A stretch of 45,511 bases of DNA from Planctomycetaceae bacterium (GCA_011525745.1 WYBU01000107.1:1-45511); one strand, 5' to 3'; numbered from the stretch's first letter, positions 16,952 through 26,401 are shown. Program-made: numbers and translations. Notes: generated from the letters alone by a model not told the origin.

Positions 16952-17227
16952 CGGGCGATCCTCCGCGGCGACTCATCGTCGCCGACAGGAAGGACTGCAA
17001 GCCCCGTGCCACACGATGCGGGTCAGCGCCGCTAGGGGCGCTGGGCCATCCCGCCGTTCGGCCCGGAAAAAACGAGTTGATCGCGTTATCCCCGTCCGGA
17101 TGGGCGTGACCTTGGCATCGGCACTGCGCGCACGCGCCCACGGTTTCGTAGGTCGGACAACCACCGCACGCAGACCAACGAATGTGCGACAAGTCCGGGC
17201 CGACATGACGGCTTGGATAAACAATGT
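16952..17227. other. Gap upstream of hydG, no gene seen
   Basis: 276 nt without a credible coding region. It includes a GTAGGTCGGACAACCACCG stretch that resembles intergenic filler repeats. On the minus strand a cysteine-rich open frame (CGGC, CAQCRC) crosses it, but it has no RBS and continues out of frame into hydG, so I do not call it. A promoter for hydG may lie here. Confidence 0.5.
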
Positions 17228-17423
17228 CAGATTTACGATTTGAGAATTGAGAATTGAGCTTTGAGATTTGCGATTTCAGATCTCACATCCCCAACTCATC
17301 CCCGCATCCAACTGTGCCGTGCTCCTGTTCCCTGTTCCCTTCTCCCCCTTCGTGCCTCTCCGCCTTTTTTTCGACGCTTCGACGTTTCATTTTGACTTTC
17401 GACTTACCCCCCCTGCCGCCGCG
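17228..17423 (-). repeat. Composite 3'-end element after the PorG/GltD fusion gene
   Basis: GAGAATTGAGAATTGAG and TTTGAGATTTGCGATTTCAG, then CTCCTGTTCCCTGTTCCC, CCCTTCGTGCC, and TTTCGACGCTTCGACGTTTC plus TTTCGACTT, ending about 18 nt from the stop at 17424. It keeps the module order of the other copies, although the CGTCGCT block is reduced. Confidence 0.8.
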
Positions 17424-19658
17424 TCACAATTCCTCCATGAAGATCACGCCGCGCGGGCACGCGGTGGCGCAGATGCCGCAGCCCTTGCAGTATTCGTAGT
17501 CAAACCGGTAGCCGTCACCGTCGCGCGTCAGGATGCCCTCCGGACACCACACCCGGCACCGATCGCACGCGTTGCACACGCCGCAACTGAAACATCGCTG
17601 CGCCTCGATCGCCGCCGGATGGCGGCACGGTTCGTCCAGCAGTCCCAGCCGCACCTCCTCAAACGACCGTCGCCGGTCCTCGGGCGGCAGCATCAGCCCG
17701 CGCGTGCGCGGCACGTGCGAAAACACGTGCATCGTGATCGCTTCGGGCGTCGCCAGCGGCGGCTCGGGCGTGAATAAGTCCTCGCCCGTCAGCGTGCGAT
17801 GGATATGCCACGCCGCCTTCCGACCGCTGCCGATCGCCGCCGAAACCGTCCCGTCGTTCGTCGCAAAATCGCCGCCGGCGAACACGGGCGCGCCGGTCAG
17901 CCCCAGCAGCTTGCCCGCCTCGTGAATCTCCGAGCCTTCCGGCAGGATCGACAGATCGGACGTCTGACCCAGCGCCAGAATGACGCGATCGCAGCGGATG
18001 TCGAACTGCGCGCCTTCGCTGATGTCCGGGATCGGCTGCGGCCGGCCGGATGCGTCCGGCTCGCCCAGACGCATCCGGGTGCAGGTCAGCATCGCGCCGG
18101 CGTCGTCGCGAAACAGCCGCAGCGGCATGACCAGCTCGTCCAGCGAAATACCCTCTTCGAGCGCCTCGTCAATCTCCTCGCGAATCGCCGGCATCTCGGC
18201 CCGCGTTCGGCGATACACGATCCGCACCGACCGCGCCCCGCCCCGCAACGCCGATCGCGCCGCGTCGACCGCCGTATTCCCGCCGCCGATCACGACCACG
18301 CGCTTGCCCGCCGCCAGCGTCGCGTCATGCGGATCGCGCCGGATGCGATCGAGGAAGTCGATGCCCTCCATGACGATGTCATGCGACAGCCGTCCCAGGT
18401 TCAGCGTCCGGCACTCCTGAAGGCCCGTCGCTACGAAGACCGCCGCGAACTCATGAGTCAGCACCAGCAGCTCTTCGCGCCGAATCTTCCGACCCGGCTT
18501 TACATCGACGCCGTGGCGAACGACGTGCTCGATCTCCGCGTCCAGCACCTCGCGCGGCAACCGATAGGCCGGAATGCCCGTGCGCATGACGCCGCCCGGC
18601 TCGTCGCCGGCGTCGAACAACGTCACCGGATACCCCAGCCGCGCCAGGTGATAGGCCGCGCTCAGTCCCGCCGGGCCGCCGCCGATGACCGCGATTCGCT
18701 CATCCCGATGCGGCTGGGCTGCGTTCGGCCGCCGCCCGCGATCGGCGGCGTAGCGCTCCAGCTCGCGCACGTTCACCGCTTCGTCGAATTGAGCGCGATT
18801 GCACGCATCCATGCACGGCGCGGGGCAGACGCGCCCGCAGACCCCCGGAAACGGCGACGTATCCAGCAGAATGTGCAGCGCTTCGTCATACGAACCGCGG
18901 CCCATCGCCGCCACGAACGCCTGCACGTCGTTGCCCGCCGGGCAGGCATGATTGCACGGCGGCGTCAGCGTTCGCCGCTGCGGTTGCCGCGTGGCCCATG
19001 CGCCCGTCCGAATCTGCGGCATGGCGCCGACGTCGTCGTCGAACATCGAAGCCACGCGCGCCCGTCCTGCCGCGGCCGATGCACGTGTAGCCGACTTCGC
19101 CGGCCGCTCGGACAACCATTCGATGCGCACCTCTTCAAATGCCCGTCGCGCCGCGATGACGTTGGCGCCGCCGAACTTCACCTGCGCCAGCGCCGCTTCG
19201 ATGTCCGGCGGTTCCAGCCCCATCACGCGGCCCACCGCGCCGAGCAACGTCGTGTTGATAATCGGCACCGTCCGCGTCCCCAGACCGTTCTCCACCGCGA
19301 TGGCCGTCGCCGGCACGGTCGCCACCACGCGGCCGGCGAACATGTCCGCGAATGCGTCGGGCGGATCGGGCGAATTCAGCACGATCCAGCCGTTGGACTT
19401 CAGACCGGCCAGGATGCGCGGCGAGATCAGCGTGCGGTCGAGCACGATGACGCCATCCGGCTGCGTGATCTGGTTGTGATTGGTGATTTCTTCGTCGTCG
19501 ATGCGGACGTACGCCTGCAACGGCGCGCCGCTGCGCTCCGCCGCGTACACGCCGAACGCCTGAACGTATCTGCCGCGCAGGAAGTATGCCGTCGCGATCA
19601 GCTTGGCCAGCGTCACGCCGCCTTGTCCGCCGCGACCGTAGAGGGTCAGCTCCGTCAT
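17424..19658 (-). CDS. Fusion: 2-oxoacid:ferredoxin oxidoreductase gamma domain + GltD-like FAD/NAD(P) oxidoreductase + ferredoxin
   Basis: 744 residues in three parts. Residues 1-182 are a PorG/KorC-like gamma domain (GRGGQGGVT at 8-16, ERSGAP at 41-46, PIINTTLLGA). Residues 231-630 form a GltD/NfnB-like unit: N-terminal [4Fe-4S] cysteines 235, 239, 274, 278, 282 and 286, FAD loop VIGGGPAGLSAA, NAD(P) loop VIGGGNTAVDAAR (about 457-469). The C-terminal ferredoxin has cysteines 689-705 and CKGCGICATACP at 724-735. Gamma domains normally join alpha and beta thiamine-binding subunits, yet none is encoded in this window. The setting between hydB and hydG suggests electron exchange between ferredoxin, NAD(P)H and perhaps the hydrogenase; that is inference. 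Confidence 0.88.
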   Translation of the reverse strand: MTELTLYGRGGQGGVTLAKLIATAYFLRGRYVQAFGVYAAERSGAPLQAYVRIDDEEITNHNQITQPDGVIVLDRTLISPRILAGLKSNGWIVLNSPDPPDAFADMFAGRVVATVPATAIAVENGLGTRTVPIINTTLLGAVGRVMGLEPPDIEAALAQVKFGGANVIAARRAFEEVRIEWLSERPAKSATRASAAAGRARVASMFDDDVGAMPQIRTGAWATRQPQRRTLTPPCNHACPAGNDVQAFVAAMGRGSYDEALHILLDTSPFPGVCGRVCPAPCMDACNRAQFDEAVNVRELERYAADRGRRPNAAQPHRDERIAVIGGGPAGLSAAYHLARLGYPVTLFDAGDEPGGVMRTGIPAYRLPREVLDAEIEHVVRHGVDVKPGRKIRREELLVLTHEFAAVFVATGLQECRTLNLGRLSHDIVMEGIDFLDRIRRDPHDATLAAGKRVVVIGGGNTAVDAARSALRGGARSVRIVYRRTRAEMPAIREEIDEALEEGISLDELVMPLRLFRDDAGAMLTCTRMRLGEPDASGRPQPIPDISEGAQFDIRCDRVILALGQTSDLSILPEGSEIHEAGKLLGLTGAPVFAGGDFATNDGTVSAAIGSGRKAAWHIHRTLTGEDLFTPEPPLATPEAITMHVFSHVPRTRGLMLPPEDRRRSFEEVRLGLLDEPCRHPAAIEAQRCFSCGVCNACDRCRVWCPEGILTRDGDGYRFDYEYCKGCGICATACPRGVIFMEEL

Positions 19659-19766
19659 GGCAGCCCTCCCTGACCGCGGCTCGTCCCTCGGCGGACAAGC
19701 CGCCCGGTCCGGTTCCCCGCGATTCAGCCGCCTGACGGAGTTGCAATTTCCGTTCCGCGCGGACCG

Positions 19767-20390
19767 TCAGCCCAAAACGGCTGCGCTGTCCATTATCCCC
19801 ACCCCCGCCGCCTTCATCTCCTTGATCGCACGATCCACGTCCCCCGGCTGAACGTTCACGCCGCGACACCCGTCCAGCACCACCGTTGTGCGAAAGCCCA
19901 GCGAGCGCGCATCGAGTGCCGTGCATTTGACGCAATAATCGGTCGTAAGGCCGGCCACAAAGATTTGATCGACGCCGTGCTGCCGGAGAAAATCGCACAA
20001 CCCCGTGTCCTGCCGCCGCCCGTTGTCGAAAAACGCGCCGTAGCTGTCGACCCGCGGGTTGGTCCCCTTGCGAAAGACGCGCTCGAAGCGCTGCACGTTC
20101 AGCCCCGGCGCGAACGCAGCCCCCGGCGTTTCCTGAACGCAGTGCACCGGCCACAGAATCTGCGGCAGCCCGTCCAGATCAATCACGTCCCCCGGCTTCC
20201 GTCCCGGATGGTTCGCCGCGAAGCTGCCGTGGTCCCGCGGATGCCAGTCCTGCGCCGCCACCACCAGCACGAACGCCGGCATCAGCCGGTTGATCACCGG
20301 CACGACCTCATCCGCCGCGGGCGCCGGCAGCGGCCCACCCGGAAGAAAGTCGTTTTGCACATCGACGACCACCAGCGCCCGCATCATCAT
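19767..20390 (-). CDS. pncA: Nicotinamidase / isochorismatase-family hydrolase
   Basis: 207 residues. It hydrolyses nicotinamide to nicotinate for NAD salvage. The catalytic triad is visible: Asp10 in VVVDVQNDF, Lys108 in FRKGTNP and Cys153 in TTDYCVKCTALDA. Metal ligands are in AAQDWHPRDHGSF. The start codons ATGATGATG at 20390-20382 overlap the fumC TGA; any of the three could serve, and 20390 gives the classic ATGA coupling. NAD supply fits a locus rich in NAD(P)-dependent enzymes. Confidence 0.9.
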   Translation of the reverse strand: MMMRALVVVDVQNDFLPGGPLPAPAADEVVPVINRLMPAFVLVVAAQDWHPRDHGSFAANHPGRKPGDVIDLDGLPQILWPVHCVQETPGAAFAPGLNVQRFERVFRKGTNPRVDSYGAFFDNGRRQDTGLCDFLRQHGVDQIFVAGLTTDYCVKCTALDARSLGFRTTVVLDGCRGVNVQPGDVDRAIKEMKAAGVGIMDSAAVLG

Positions 20391-21811
20391 CCCCCGCCCG
20401 ACGTCACCTTGTCCGCGTGCGGCATCGTCATCCCGAACGGATCGAGCAGCTCGTTGAGCCTGGCCTCGGGCAGCACCTTCTCGGCCAGGCACAGCTCGCG
20501 CACCGTCTTGCCCTGCGCGAATGCCCGTTTCGCCAAGTCGGCCGCCTTGTCGTACCCGATCACCGGCGCGAGGCTGGTGCACATCGCCAGGCTCAGCTCG
20601 ATCAGACCCTTGCAGCGCGCCTCGTCCGCCTCGATCCCCGCCACGCAGCGGTCCGCGAACACCCGCACCGCTGACGACAGCAGCCGCGTCGACTCCAGGA
20701 ACGCATGCGCCATGACCGGCATTCCCACGTGCAAATCGAACGTCCCCATCGTCGCCCCCGCGAATCCGATCGTCGCATCCGCTCCGATCACCTGCGCGCA
20801 CGTCATCAGCAGCATCTCGCTCATCACCGGATTGACCTTCCCCGGCATGATCGAACTGCCCGGCTGCGTCGCCGGAATGCGGATTTCGCCGATCCCGCAC
20901 CGCGGCCCGCTGCCCAGCCAGCGCAGATCGTTCGCGATCTTCGTCAGCCCCACCGCAATCGCCCGCAACTGCCCCGCGGCTTCGACAAACCCGTCCTTGG
21001 CCGCCTGCGCCTCGAAGTGATTCGCCGCCTCGACGAAGTCGATCCCGCTCAGCCGCGCCAGCTCCGCCGCCATTCGAGGGCCGGTTTCGGGATGCGCGTT
21101 GATGCCCGTTCCGACCGCCGTGCCGCCGATCGGCAGCTCGCGCAGCGCTCGCACCGCCTTCTCGGCCCGCATCGCCGCCAGCCGCGCCTGCTGCGCGTAG
21201 CCGCTGAACTCCTGCCCGAGCCGGATCGGCGTCGCGTCCTGCAAGTGCGTTCGGCCGATCTTGACGATGCGGTCGAACGCCCGCGCCTTTTCCTCCAACC
21301 GCTCGGCCAGGTGCGTCAGCGCCGGCGACAGATCGTGCTTCAGCGCCTCGGCCGCCGACACGTGCATGGCCGTCGGGATCACGTCGTTGCTCGACTGCGC
21401 CATGTTGACGTGATCGTTCGGATGCACCGGCTCCTTGCTGCCGATGCGCCCGCCGGCAATCTGAATCGCGCGGTTGCTGATCACTTCATTGGCGTTCATG
21501 TTGGTGCTCGTGCCGCTGCCCGTCTGGAAGATGTCGAGCACGAAATGCTCGTCGAGCTTGCCGTCGATCACGTCCTGGGCGGCCTTTTCGATCAGCTCGG
21601 CCAGGTTCGGCGCCAGCAGCTTCAAGTCGCGATTGACGCGCGCCGCCGCCAGCTTGATCAGCCCCATCGCGCGGATGAACCGCCGGCCGAAGCGATAGCC
21701 CGATATCGGAAAATTCTCCACGGCGCGCTGCGTCGATGCGCCCCACAGGGCATTGGCTGGAACGGTCATCGGACCCATGCTGTCTTTCTCGATTCGCGTG
21801 GCTTCGGCCAT
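20387..21811 (-). CDS. fumC: Fumarate hydratase, class II
   Basis: 474 residues, oxygen-stable class II fumarase interconverting fumarate and malate. The superfamily signature GSSIMPGKVNP is intact, as are TGSGTSTNMNANEV, the substrate site SSNDVIPTAMH and GRTHLQDATP. ATG 21811 is preceded by AGGAG. It is followed, with overlap, by pncA. A possible promoter (TTTCCC, 17 nt, TACACT) lies near 21853-21881 on this strand, but the -35 is weak. Confidence 0.95.
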   Translation of the reverse strand: MAEATRIEKDSMGPMTVPANALWGASTQRAVENFPISGYRFGRRFIRAMGLIKLAAARVNRDLKLLAPNLAELIEKAAQDVIDGKLDEHFVLDIFQTGSGTSTNMNANEVISNRAIQIAGGRIGSKEPVHPNDHVNMAQSSNDVIPTAMHVSAAEALKHDLSPALTHLAERLEEKARAFDRIVKIGRTHLQDATPIRLGQEFSGYAQQARLAAMRAEKAVRALRELPIGGTAVGTGINAHPETGPRMAAELARLSGIDFVEAANHFEAQAAKDGFVEAAGQLRAIAVGLTKIANDLRWLGSGPRCGIGEIRIPATQPGSSIMPGKVNPVMSEMLLMTCAQVIGADATIGFAGATMGTFDLHVGMPVMAHAFLESTRLLSSAVRVFADRCVAGIEADEARCKGLIELSLAMCTSLAPVIGYDKAADLAKRAFAQGKTVRELCLAEKVLPEARLNELLDPFGMTMPHADKVTSGGG

Positions 21812-21957
21812 GTTGGGAACTCCTGAGTGGACCCGTCGCGGGGGCGCAGGTCGCTCAATGCAGTGTAGGATGCCCCCGAATTGCGGGAAAGACCCGTTTC
21901 ATCTCGCCCGGCGAATCTGGTAAACTGAATACCGCCGTCTCGGTTCGTGCTTTCACA

Positions 21958-22018
21958 CCGAACCGCGACCGTGAGGGAGCGCCCCTCGTCACCGAACCGC
22001 GACCGTGAGGGAGCGGCG
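21958..22018. repeat. Two tandem copies of the CCGAACCGCGACCGTGAGGG dispersed repeat
   Basis: CCGAACCGCGACCGTGAGGG followed by AGCG occurs twice, about 36 nt apart. Other copies in this window are at 1413-1430 (reverse), 27578-27601 (reverse), 29933-29955, 29996-30019 (inside hypC) and 44776-44790 (truncated). A related form (CCGAGCCGCGAAGCATAAGC) is at 41412-41431. Confidence 0.85.
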
Positions 22019-22152
22019 AAAAACGCGTCGCCCGCGGGAGCACCGTCCGCGGACGCGCAACCGCCCCACCGTGGCCAGGCCTCACCGGCCGCCACAGCAT
22101 CGCGCCGACACCGGCGAAGACACGACCCGCCGCCAGGGGGATGGGGACCATC

Positions 22153-24450
22153 ATGAACCAACCGCACCACCGCACGACCACCGTCACGGCCGCCGTACTT
22201 TCGCTCCTGCTTTCCGCCGCGACGCTGCTCGCCCAGCCCGTTCGCTTCGAAGACGACCGCGTCGTGCGCGTCCACGTCGCCACGGCCGATCATCTCGACA
22301 AGCTGCTGACCGTCACCGACGACGTCTGGAGCGAATCGATCGGCTTCGGCGGCCCGCTCGACGTGCGCATCACGCCCGATCGCTACCCGCGGTTCCTCGA
22401 CCTCAACCTGCCCCACAGCGTGCTCATCGACAACGTGCAGGCCGTCATCGACGCCCAGGAGCTTCAGCCACGCGGCGACGGCGCCTTCGACGCTTACATG
22501 ACCTATGACGACGTGCTCGCTTACATGAACACGCTCGTCAATCTCCGCCCAGACCTGGCCCAGACCTTCATCGTCGGTCAGACCCTCGAGGGCCGGGATA
22601 TCGTCGGCCTGCGCATCACCGGTCCCGGCGGCGATCCGCGCCCCGGCGTGCTGTATCACGGCTGCACGCACGCGCGCGAATGGATCACCGTTCCCACGAC
22701 GCTCTACGTCGCGGACCGCCTCGTTCGCGACTACGACACCGATCCCTATCTGCAACGGCTCGTCAACCGCGTCGAGTGGTACCTCGTGCCGGTTTTTAAC
22801 GCCGACGGGTTTGTCTATACGCACACGAACAACCGCCTGTGGCGAAAGAACCGCCGCGACAACGGCAACGGCACATTCGGCGTCGACATCAACCGCAACT
22901 GGGGCGAAGGCTGGGGCGGACCGGGTTCCAGCGGCACACCCAGCAACGACACTTTCCGCGGCACGGCCCCGTTCTCAGAACCCGAGACCGCCGCCATGCG
23001 CGATTTCCTGCTGGCGCATCCCAACATCCGCGCCTACAACGACATCCACAGTTACTCGCAACTGATTCTCTGGCCCTGGGGCTACCAGTCCACCTACATC
23101 CCCGACGACGCCGAGTACCGCGCCGTCGGCGCGACGCTGGCCGACATCATCTTCAACGTCCACGGCCGGTCCTACATCGGCGGTCCGCCGTGGGAAATCC
23201 TCTACCTGGCCTCGGGCGTCTCCGTCGACTGGGTCTACGTCAACTCGGTCGCCATGCCCTATTCCTACGAATTGCGCGACACCGGCCAGTACGGCTTTCT
23301 GCTGCCGCCCGACCAGATTCTGCCGACCTGCGAAGAAATCTTTCCGACGCTGACGTACCTCACCGATTACACGACCACGCCGGTGCGAATCGAATATCCC
23401 AACGGCCTTCCGGCTGCGCTTGCTCCCGGCGCCGCTACGCCCCTGCAAATCCGCATCACGGCCAATCTCGACGCCGTCGATCCCGCCGGCGCCGTTCTCC
23501 ACGTTGGCCCGGCCCCCGGCGGACCGTTCACGACGTACCCCATCACCCACGTCGGCGGCGATGAGTTTCTCGCAACGCTGCCCTCAAGACCCTGTGGCGA
23601 TCCGCTCGAGTTCTACGTCACCGCCGCCGGCATGAACGGCGACGTCGCCGTCAGCCCGCCCGGCGCGCCGGCCGCAACGCACGCGATTCCCGTCGGCGTT
23701 TACTCGCTGGCCTTCGACGACAACTTCGAATCCGATCTCGGCTGGACCGTCGAGAACATCGCCGTCACGTCCGGCGCGTGGGTTCGCGTCGATCCGGTCG
23801 GCACGCTCCAGAACCAGGCGCCCGCACAGCCCGAAGATGACAATCCCTATGGCGTGGGCACGATGTGCTACGTTACCGGCCAGGGCGTTCCCGGCGGCGC
23901 TGTCGGCGCGGCGGACCTCGACGGCGGGCCGACGCGATTGATTTCGCCGCTTCTGGACCTCTCCGGCCTCAGCGATCCGACGATCAGCTACTACCGCTGG
24001 TTCTACAACGACGACGGCGACGATTTCCTGACTGTTGAAATTTCGAACGACGACGGCCAGACGTGGGTCACGCTCGAGTCCACCGGCCACGATCCCGGCT
24101 GGAAACAGCGCAGCTTCCGCGTGCTCGACTTCATCACGCTGACCGATCAGGTACGCCTGCGCTTCAGCGCGGCCGACAATCCCAACAACTCGATCACCGA
24201 GGCGGCCGTCGATGACGTAGCGATCTTCGACTACACCTGTGTGGATTCGATCGTTCTCGGCGACATGAACTGCGATGGCGTACTGAACGCCGACGACGTG
24301 GCGCCGTTCGCACTGGCGCTGATCGATCCGGACGCCTACGCCGACGCTTTCCCCGGCTGCAACATCCTCCGCGGCGACCTGACCGCCGACAGTGCGACCG
24401 ATGGCGAGGACATCGACGCCTTCCTTCGCGCCCTGCTGTCCGCGCCGTAA
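22153..24450 (+). CDS. Secreted M14 zinc carboxypeptidase with dockerin-like C-terminus
   Basis: About 765 residues from ATG 22153 (GGGGA upstream; ATG 22141 is possible). A signal peptide ends near LLAQP. The M14 peptidase domain spans about 110-410: zinc ligands His173 and Glu176 in HGCTHAREW and His299 in DIHSYSQL, substrate binding in DINRNW, catalytic Glu373 in YSYELRDTGQ. A beta-sandwich region follows (about 410-690). The tail GDMNCDGVLNADDVAPFALA and a second DxxxDxxDxD-like repeat form a dockerin/EF-hand-like ending common in planctomycete exported proteins. It is the only plus-strand gene inside the hydrogenase region. Confidence 0.9.
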   Translation: MNQPHHRTTTVTAAVLSLLLSAATLLAQPVRFEDDRVVRVHVATADHLDKLLTVTDDVWSESIGFGGPLDVRITPDRYPRFLDLNLPHSVLIDNVQAVIDAQELQPRGDGAFDAYMTYDDVLAYMNTLVNLRPDLAQTFIVGQTLEGRDIVGLRITGPGGDPRPGVLYHGCTHAREWITVPTTLYVADRLVRDYDTDPYLQRLVNRVEWYLVPVFNADGFVYTHTNNRLWRKNRRDNGNGTFGVDINRNWGEGWGGPGSSGTPSNDTFRGTAPFSEPETAAMRDFLLAHPNIRAYNDIHSYSQLILWPWGYQSTYIPDDAEYRAVGATLADIIFNVHGRSYIGGPPWEILYLASGVSVDWVYVNSVAMPYSYELRDTGQYGFLLPPDQILPTCEEIFPTLTYLTDYTTTPVRIEYPNGLPAALAPGAATPLQIRITANLDAVDPAGAVLHVGPAPGGPFTTYPITHVGGDEFLATLPSRPCGDPLEFYVTAAGMNGDVAVSPPGAPAATHAIPVGVYSLAFDDNFESDLGWTVENIAVTSGAWVRVDPVGTLQNQAPAQPEDDNPYGVGTMCYVTGQGVPGGAVGAADLDGGPTRLISPLLDLSGLSDPTISYYRWFYNDDGDDFLTVEISNDDGQTWVTLESTGHDPGWKQRSFRVLDFITLTDQVRLRFSAADNPNNSITEAAVDDVAIFDYTCVDSIVLGDMNCDGVLNADDVAPFALALIDPDAYADAFPGCNILRGDLTADSATDGEDIDAFLRALLSAP

Positions 24451-24530
24451 GGAACCGTGCAAAAAAAAGCCAATGCATTCCGCCAGCGTGCCACGGTCAA
24501 ACCCTCACGCGTCGTGCCACCGCGCTTCGG

Positions 24531-24771
24531 GTGGTACGGGCATCTCGCCCGTCGTCTCCTCAGGTGGTACGGGCGTCCCGCCCGTCTCCTCGGGTGGTAC
24601 GGGCATCCCGCCCGTCTCCTCGGGTGGTACGAGCATCCCGCCCGTCTCCTCGGGTGGTACGGGCGTCCCGCCCGTCTCCTCGGGTGGTACGAGCATCCCG
24701 CCCGTCTCCTCGGGTGGTACGGGCATCTCGCCCGTCTCCTCGGGTGGTACGGGCGTCTCGCCCGTCGCTCA
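24531..24771. repeat. 8-unit, 30-bp tandem hairpin array
   Basis: Eight units of GGTACGGGCGTCCCGCCCGT plus CTCCTCGGGT; the first is 3 nt longer. The core ACGGGCG-TCT-CGCCCGT is a 7-bp stem with a 3-nt loop. Variants alternate between GGGCGTC, GGGCATC and GAGCATC. It starts about 80 nt after the peptidase stop, between convergent genes, like the 2834-3368 array, but uses a different hairpin. Confidence 0.95.
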
Positions 24772-25126
24772 ATCCCGGGGGCGGACTCGGCCGCGTTGGT
24801 CCCCCGCGTCGTAAAGGCGAATAGCCCCAGGAGCATCGCGCGGCGCGCCAACGCGGCCCGTCGAGGACGGTATCCCGTCCCCGCGCGGGTCCCACGTGTA
24901 TAGCAGTGGAAAAATCCACGGTACCGGATGTTTTTGGGACAAATAATGACCCTGAACGGGTCGTATTACCGCACCGGCGCCGATCACGCCATACACGTTC
25001 TCGTCACCACCAGCCGCCGCCGCGATTCGTTCCCCTCCACCGTCTTGCCGCGCTCGTTTCGGCTTCCCGCACTCGCTTCGTGCTTTAGCGCCTTTTCACA
25101 TCCGAAATGACGAACCCTCCCGGCAG
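24772..25126. other. Gap before hydB 3' end with isolated hairpins
   Basis: 355 nt without a convincing gene; a 60-codon frame at 24928-25110 has no recognisable features. Small palindromes are present, e.g. GGACGGTATCCCGTCC near 24865 and GACCCTGAACGGGTC near 24949. The segment around 24900-24960 is less GC-rich than its surroundings. Confidence 0.5.
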
Positions 25127-26173
25127 TCAATCCAATTCCGCCAACTGATTATAAATCTCCACCGCGCTGATCTTCGCCGTGCACGCACGATCGCACCGGC
25201 CGCAGCCCACGCAGCCGGCCACGCCCGTTCGCTCGCGAATCCACTTCGCCTTGCGAAAAATGCGGTGACGCAGCCGCTGCGCCGCGCGCGGGCGGAAGTT
25301 GTGGTTCCCCGCCACCAGCGCAAAGCCCGGAAGCTGGCAGCCGTCCCACAGCCGCTGCCGAACGCCGCTCGTCAGCGACAGATCCAGCGAGTCGCTCATG
25401 TCGAAGCAGTAGCACGTCGGACACGTCAGATTGCAGCTCCCGCACGAGTAACACCGCCGCGCCGTCGCCTCCCACAGCAGCGAGTCGTACGAACGCTCCA
25501 GCAGCTCCGGCAGCCGCTCGACGCGCGTCGTGAGCGCGCGAGGGAACGCCGCCGCCTTGGCCCGCAGGAACGTCTCCGCCGCGCGCTCGTCAGCCGCCGT
25601 CGGCGCCGTGCAGCGCCGGCTGTAGGTCAGCCATTCGCGTCCGGCGGCGCTGCCGAACTTCAGGCCCCAGCGACGATTGCCGTCGCCGTCGCTCAGCGGC
25701 AGCAGCATGACGTCGAACCCCTCGTCGGCCTGATGGCACTTCATGTCGGCGCAGAAGACGCCCTCATTGCAGGGCCGCGCGCAGTCGATGCCGATGATCA
25801 TCGTCGCCCCGCGCCGCCTCAGATAGTGCTCGTCGCGCCGGTCCTGCGCGAAGACGCGGTCCAGCAGCCGGATTGCGTGCAGATCGCACGGGTGAACGCC
25901 GACGAACGCCGCCGGGCGATCGTCATACACCGGCTCGGCCGTGAAGCTGCCGTTGTCCGCCTCGAAACGAAAGAGCGTCTCGACCGCCGGAAACAGGAAC
26001 GATTTCGGCCCGTACACGGCATAACTGAAGCCCAGTTCGAGCCGCGCCGCGTCGCCGACTTCTTCGTAAAAGTAGCGATCCCCGCGCGCCACCGGCCCGA
26101 TGATGCGCCTCTTGCGCCCCAGTTCGTTGACGAGCGCTACAAAATCCGCCGGCGTCACCATCAAATCCAGCAT
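25127..26173 (-). CDS. hydB: Hydrogenase beta subunit (4Fe-4S electron-transfer protein), group 3b type
   Basis: 348 residues, related to sulfhydrogenase HydB and anaerobic sulfite reductase AsrA. Ferredoxin-like motifs near the C-terminus, CYSCGSCNLTCPTCYC and CVGCGRCDRAC, hold two [4Fe-4S] clusters; a third cysteine group lies in DCARPCNEGVFCADMKC. It passes electrons within the hydrogenase complex toward the gamma subunit. ATG 26173 follows GGGGGAG; the frame to 26251 runs into a hairpin repeat. In known group 3b operons beta directly precedes gamma; here about 8 kb of other genes lies between. Confidence 0.92.
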   Translation of the reverse strand: MLDLMVTPADFVALVNELGRKRRIIGPVARGDRYFYEEVGDAARLELGFSYAVYGPKSFLFPAVETLFRFEADNGSFTAEPVYDDRPAAFVGVHPCDLHAIRLLDRVFAQDRRDEHYLRRRGATMIIGIDCARPCNEGVFCADMKCHQADEGFDVMLLPLSDGDGNRRWGLKFGSAAGREWLTYSRRCTAPTAADERAAETFLRAKAAAFPRALTTRVERLPELLERSYDSLLWEATARRCYSCGSCNLTCPTCYCFDMSDSLDLSLTSGVRQRLWDGCQLPGFALVAGNHNFRPRAAQRLRHRIFRKAKWIRERTGVAGCVGCGRCDRACTAKISAVEIYNQLAELD

Positions 26174-26214
26174 GACACCGCTCCCCCGTGACGAGCCACG
26201 GAATGACCCGCGCG

Positions 26215-26235
26215 GCACGGGCTTGCAGCCCGTGC
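26215..26235. repeat. Single hairpin GCACGGGC-TTGCA-GCCCGTGC
   Basis: An 8-bp stem with a 5-nt loop, immediately upstream of hydB. The same hairpin is the last part of each copy of the higher-order array at 26873-27362. Confidence 0.85.
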
Positions 26236-26251
26236 GAACGCCCCCAACCAA

Positions 26252-26401
26252 GGGTAGTTGTCAGTTCTCAGTCGCCAGTCCCCGGTTGCCGGTCTGGAAT
26301 CTCAAATCCCAAATCTGAGATTTGAAATCCGAACATCTTGCCCCGTCGCCTTGCTGTTCGCCGTTCCCTTGTTTCGACGTTTCGACTTTCGACCTTGTTG
26401 C
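26252..26401 (-). repeat. Composite 3'-end element after the response regulator gene
   Basis: GTTGTCAGTTCTCAGTCGCC, then AATCTCAAATCCCAAATCTG continuing into AGATTTGAAATC, CCGTCGCCTTGCTG, CGTTCCCTTG and TTTCGACGTTTCGACTTTCG, ending about 9 nt from the stop at 26402. Same module order as the other copies. Confidence 0.85.

Noticed and set aside
16973..17224. Cysteine-rich small protein upstream of hydG on the minus strand (CGGC...CAQCRC)
   Set aside because: No RBS, the open frame continues into hydG in another frame, and the surrounding sequence resembles intergenic filler repeats.
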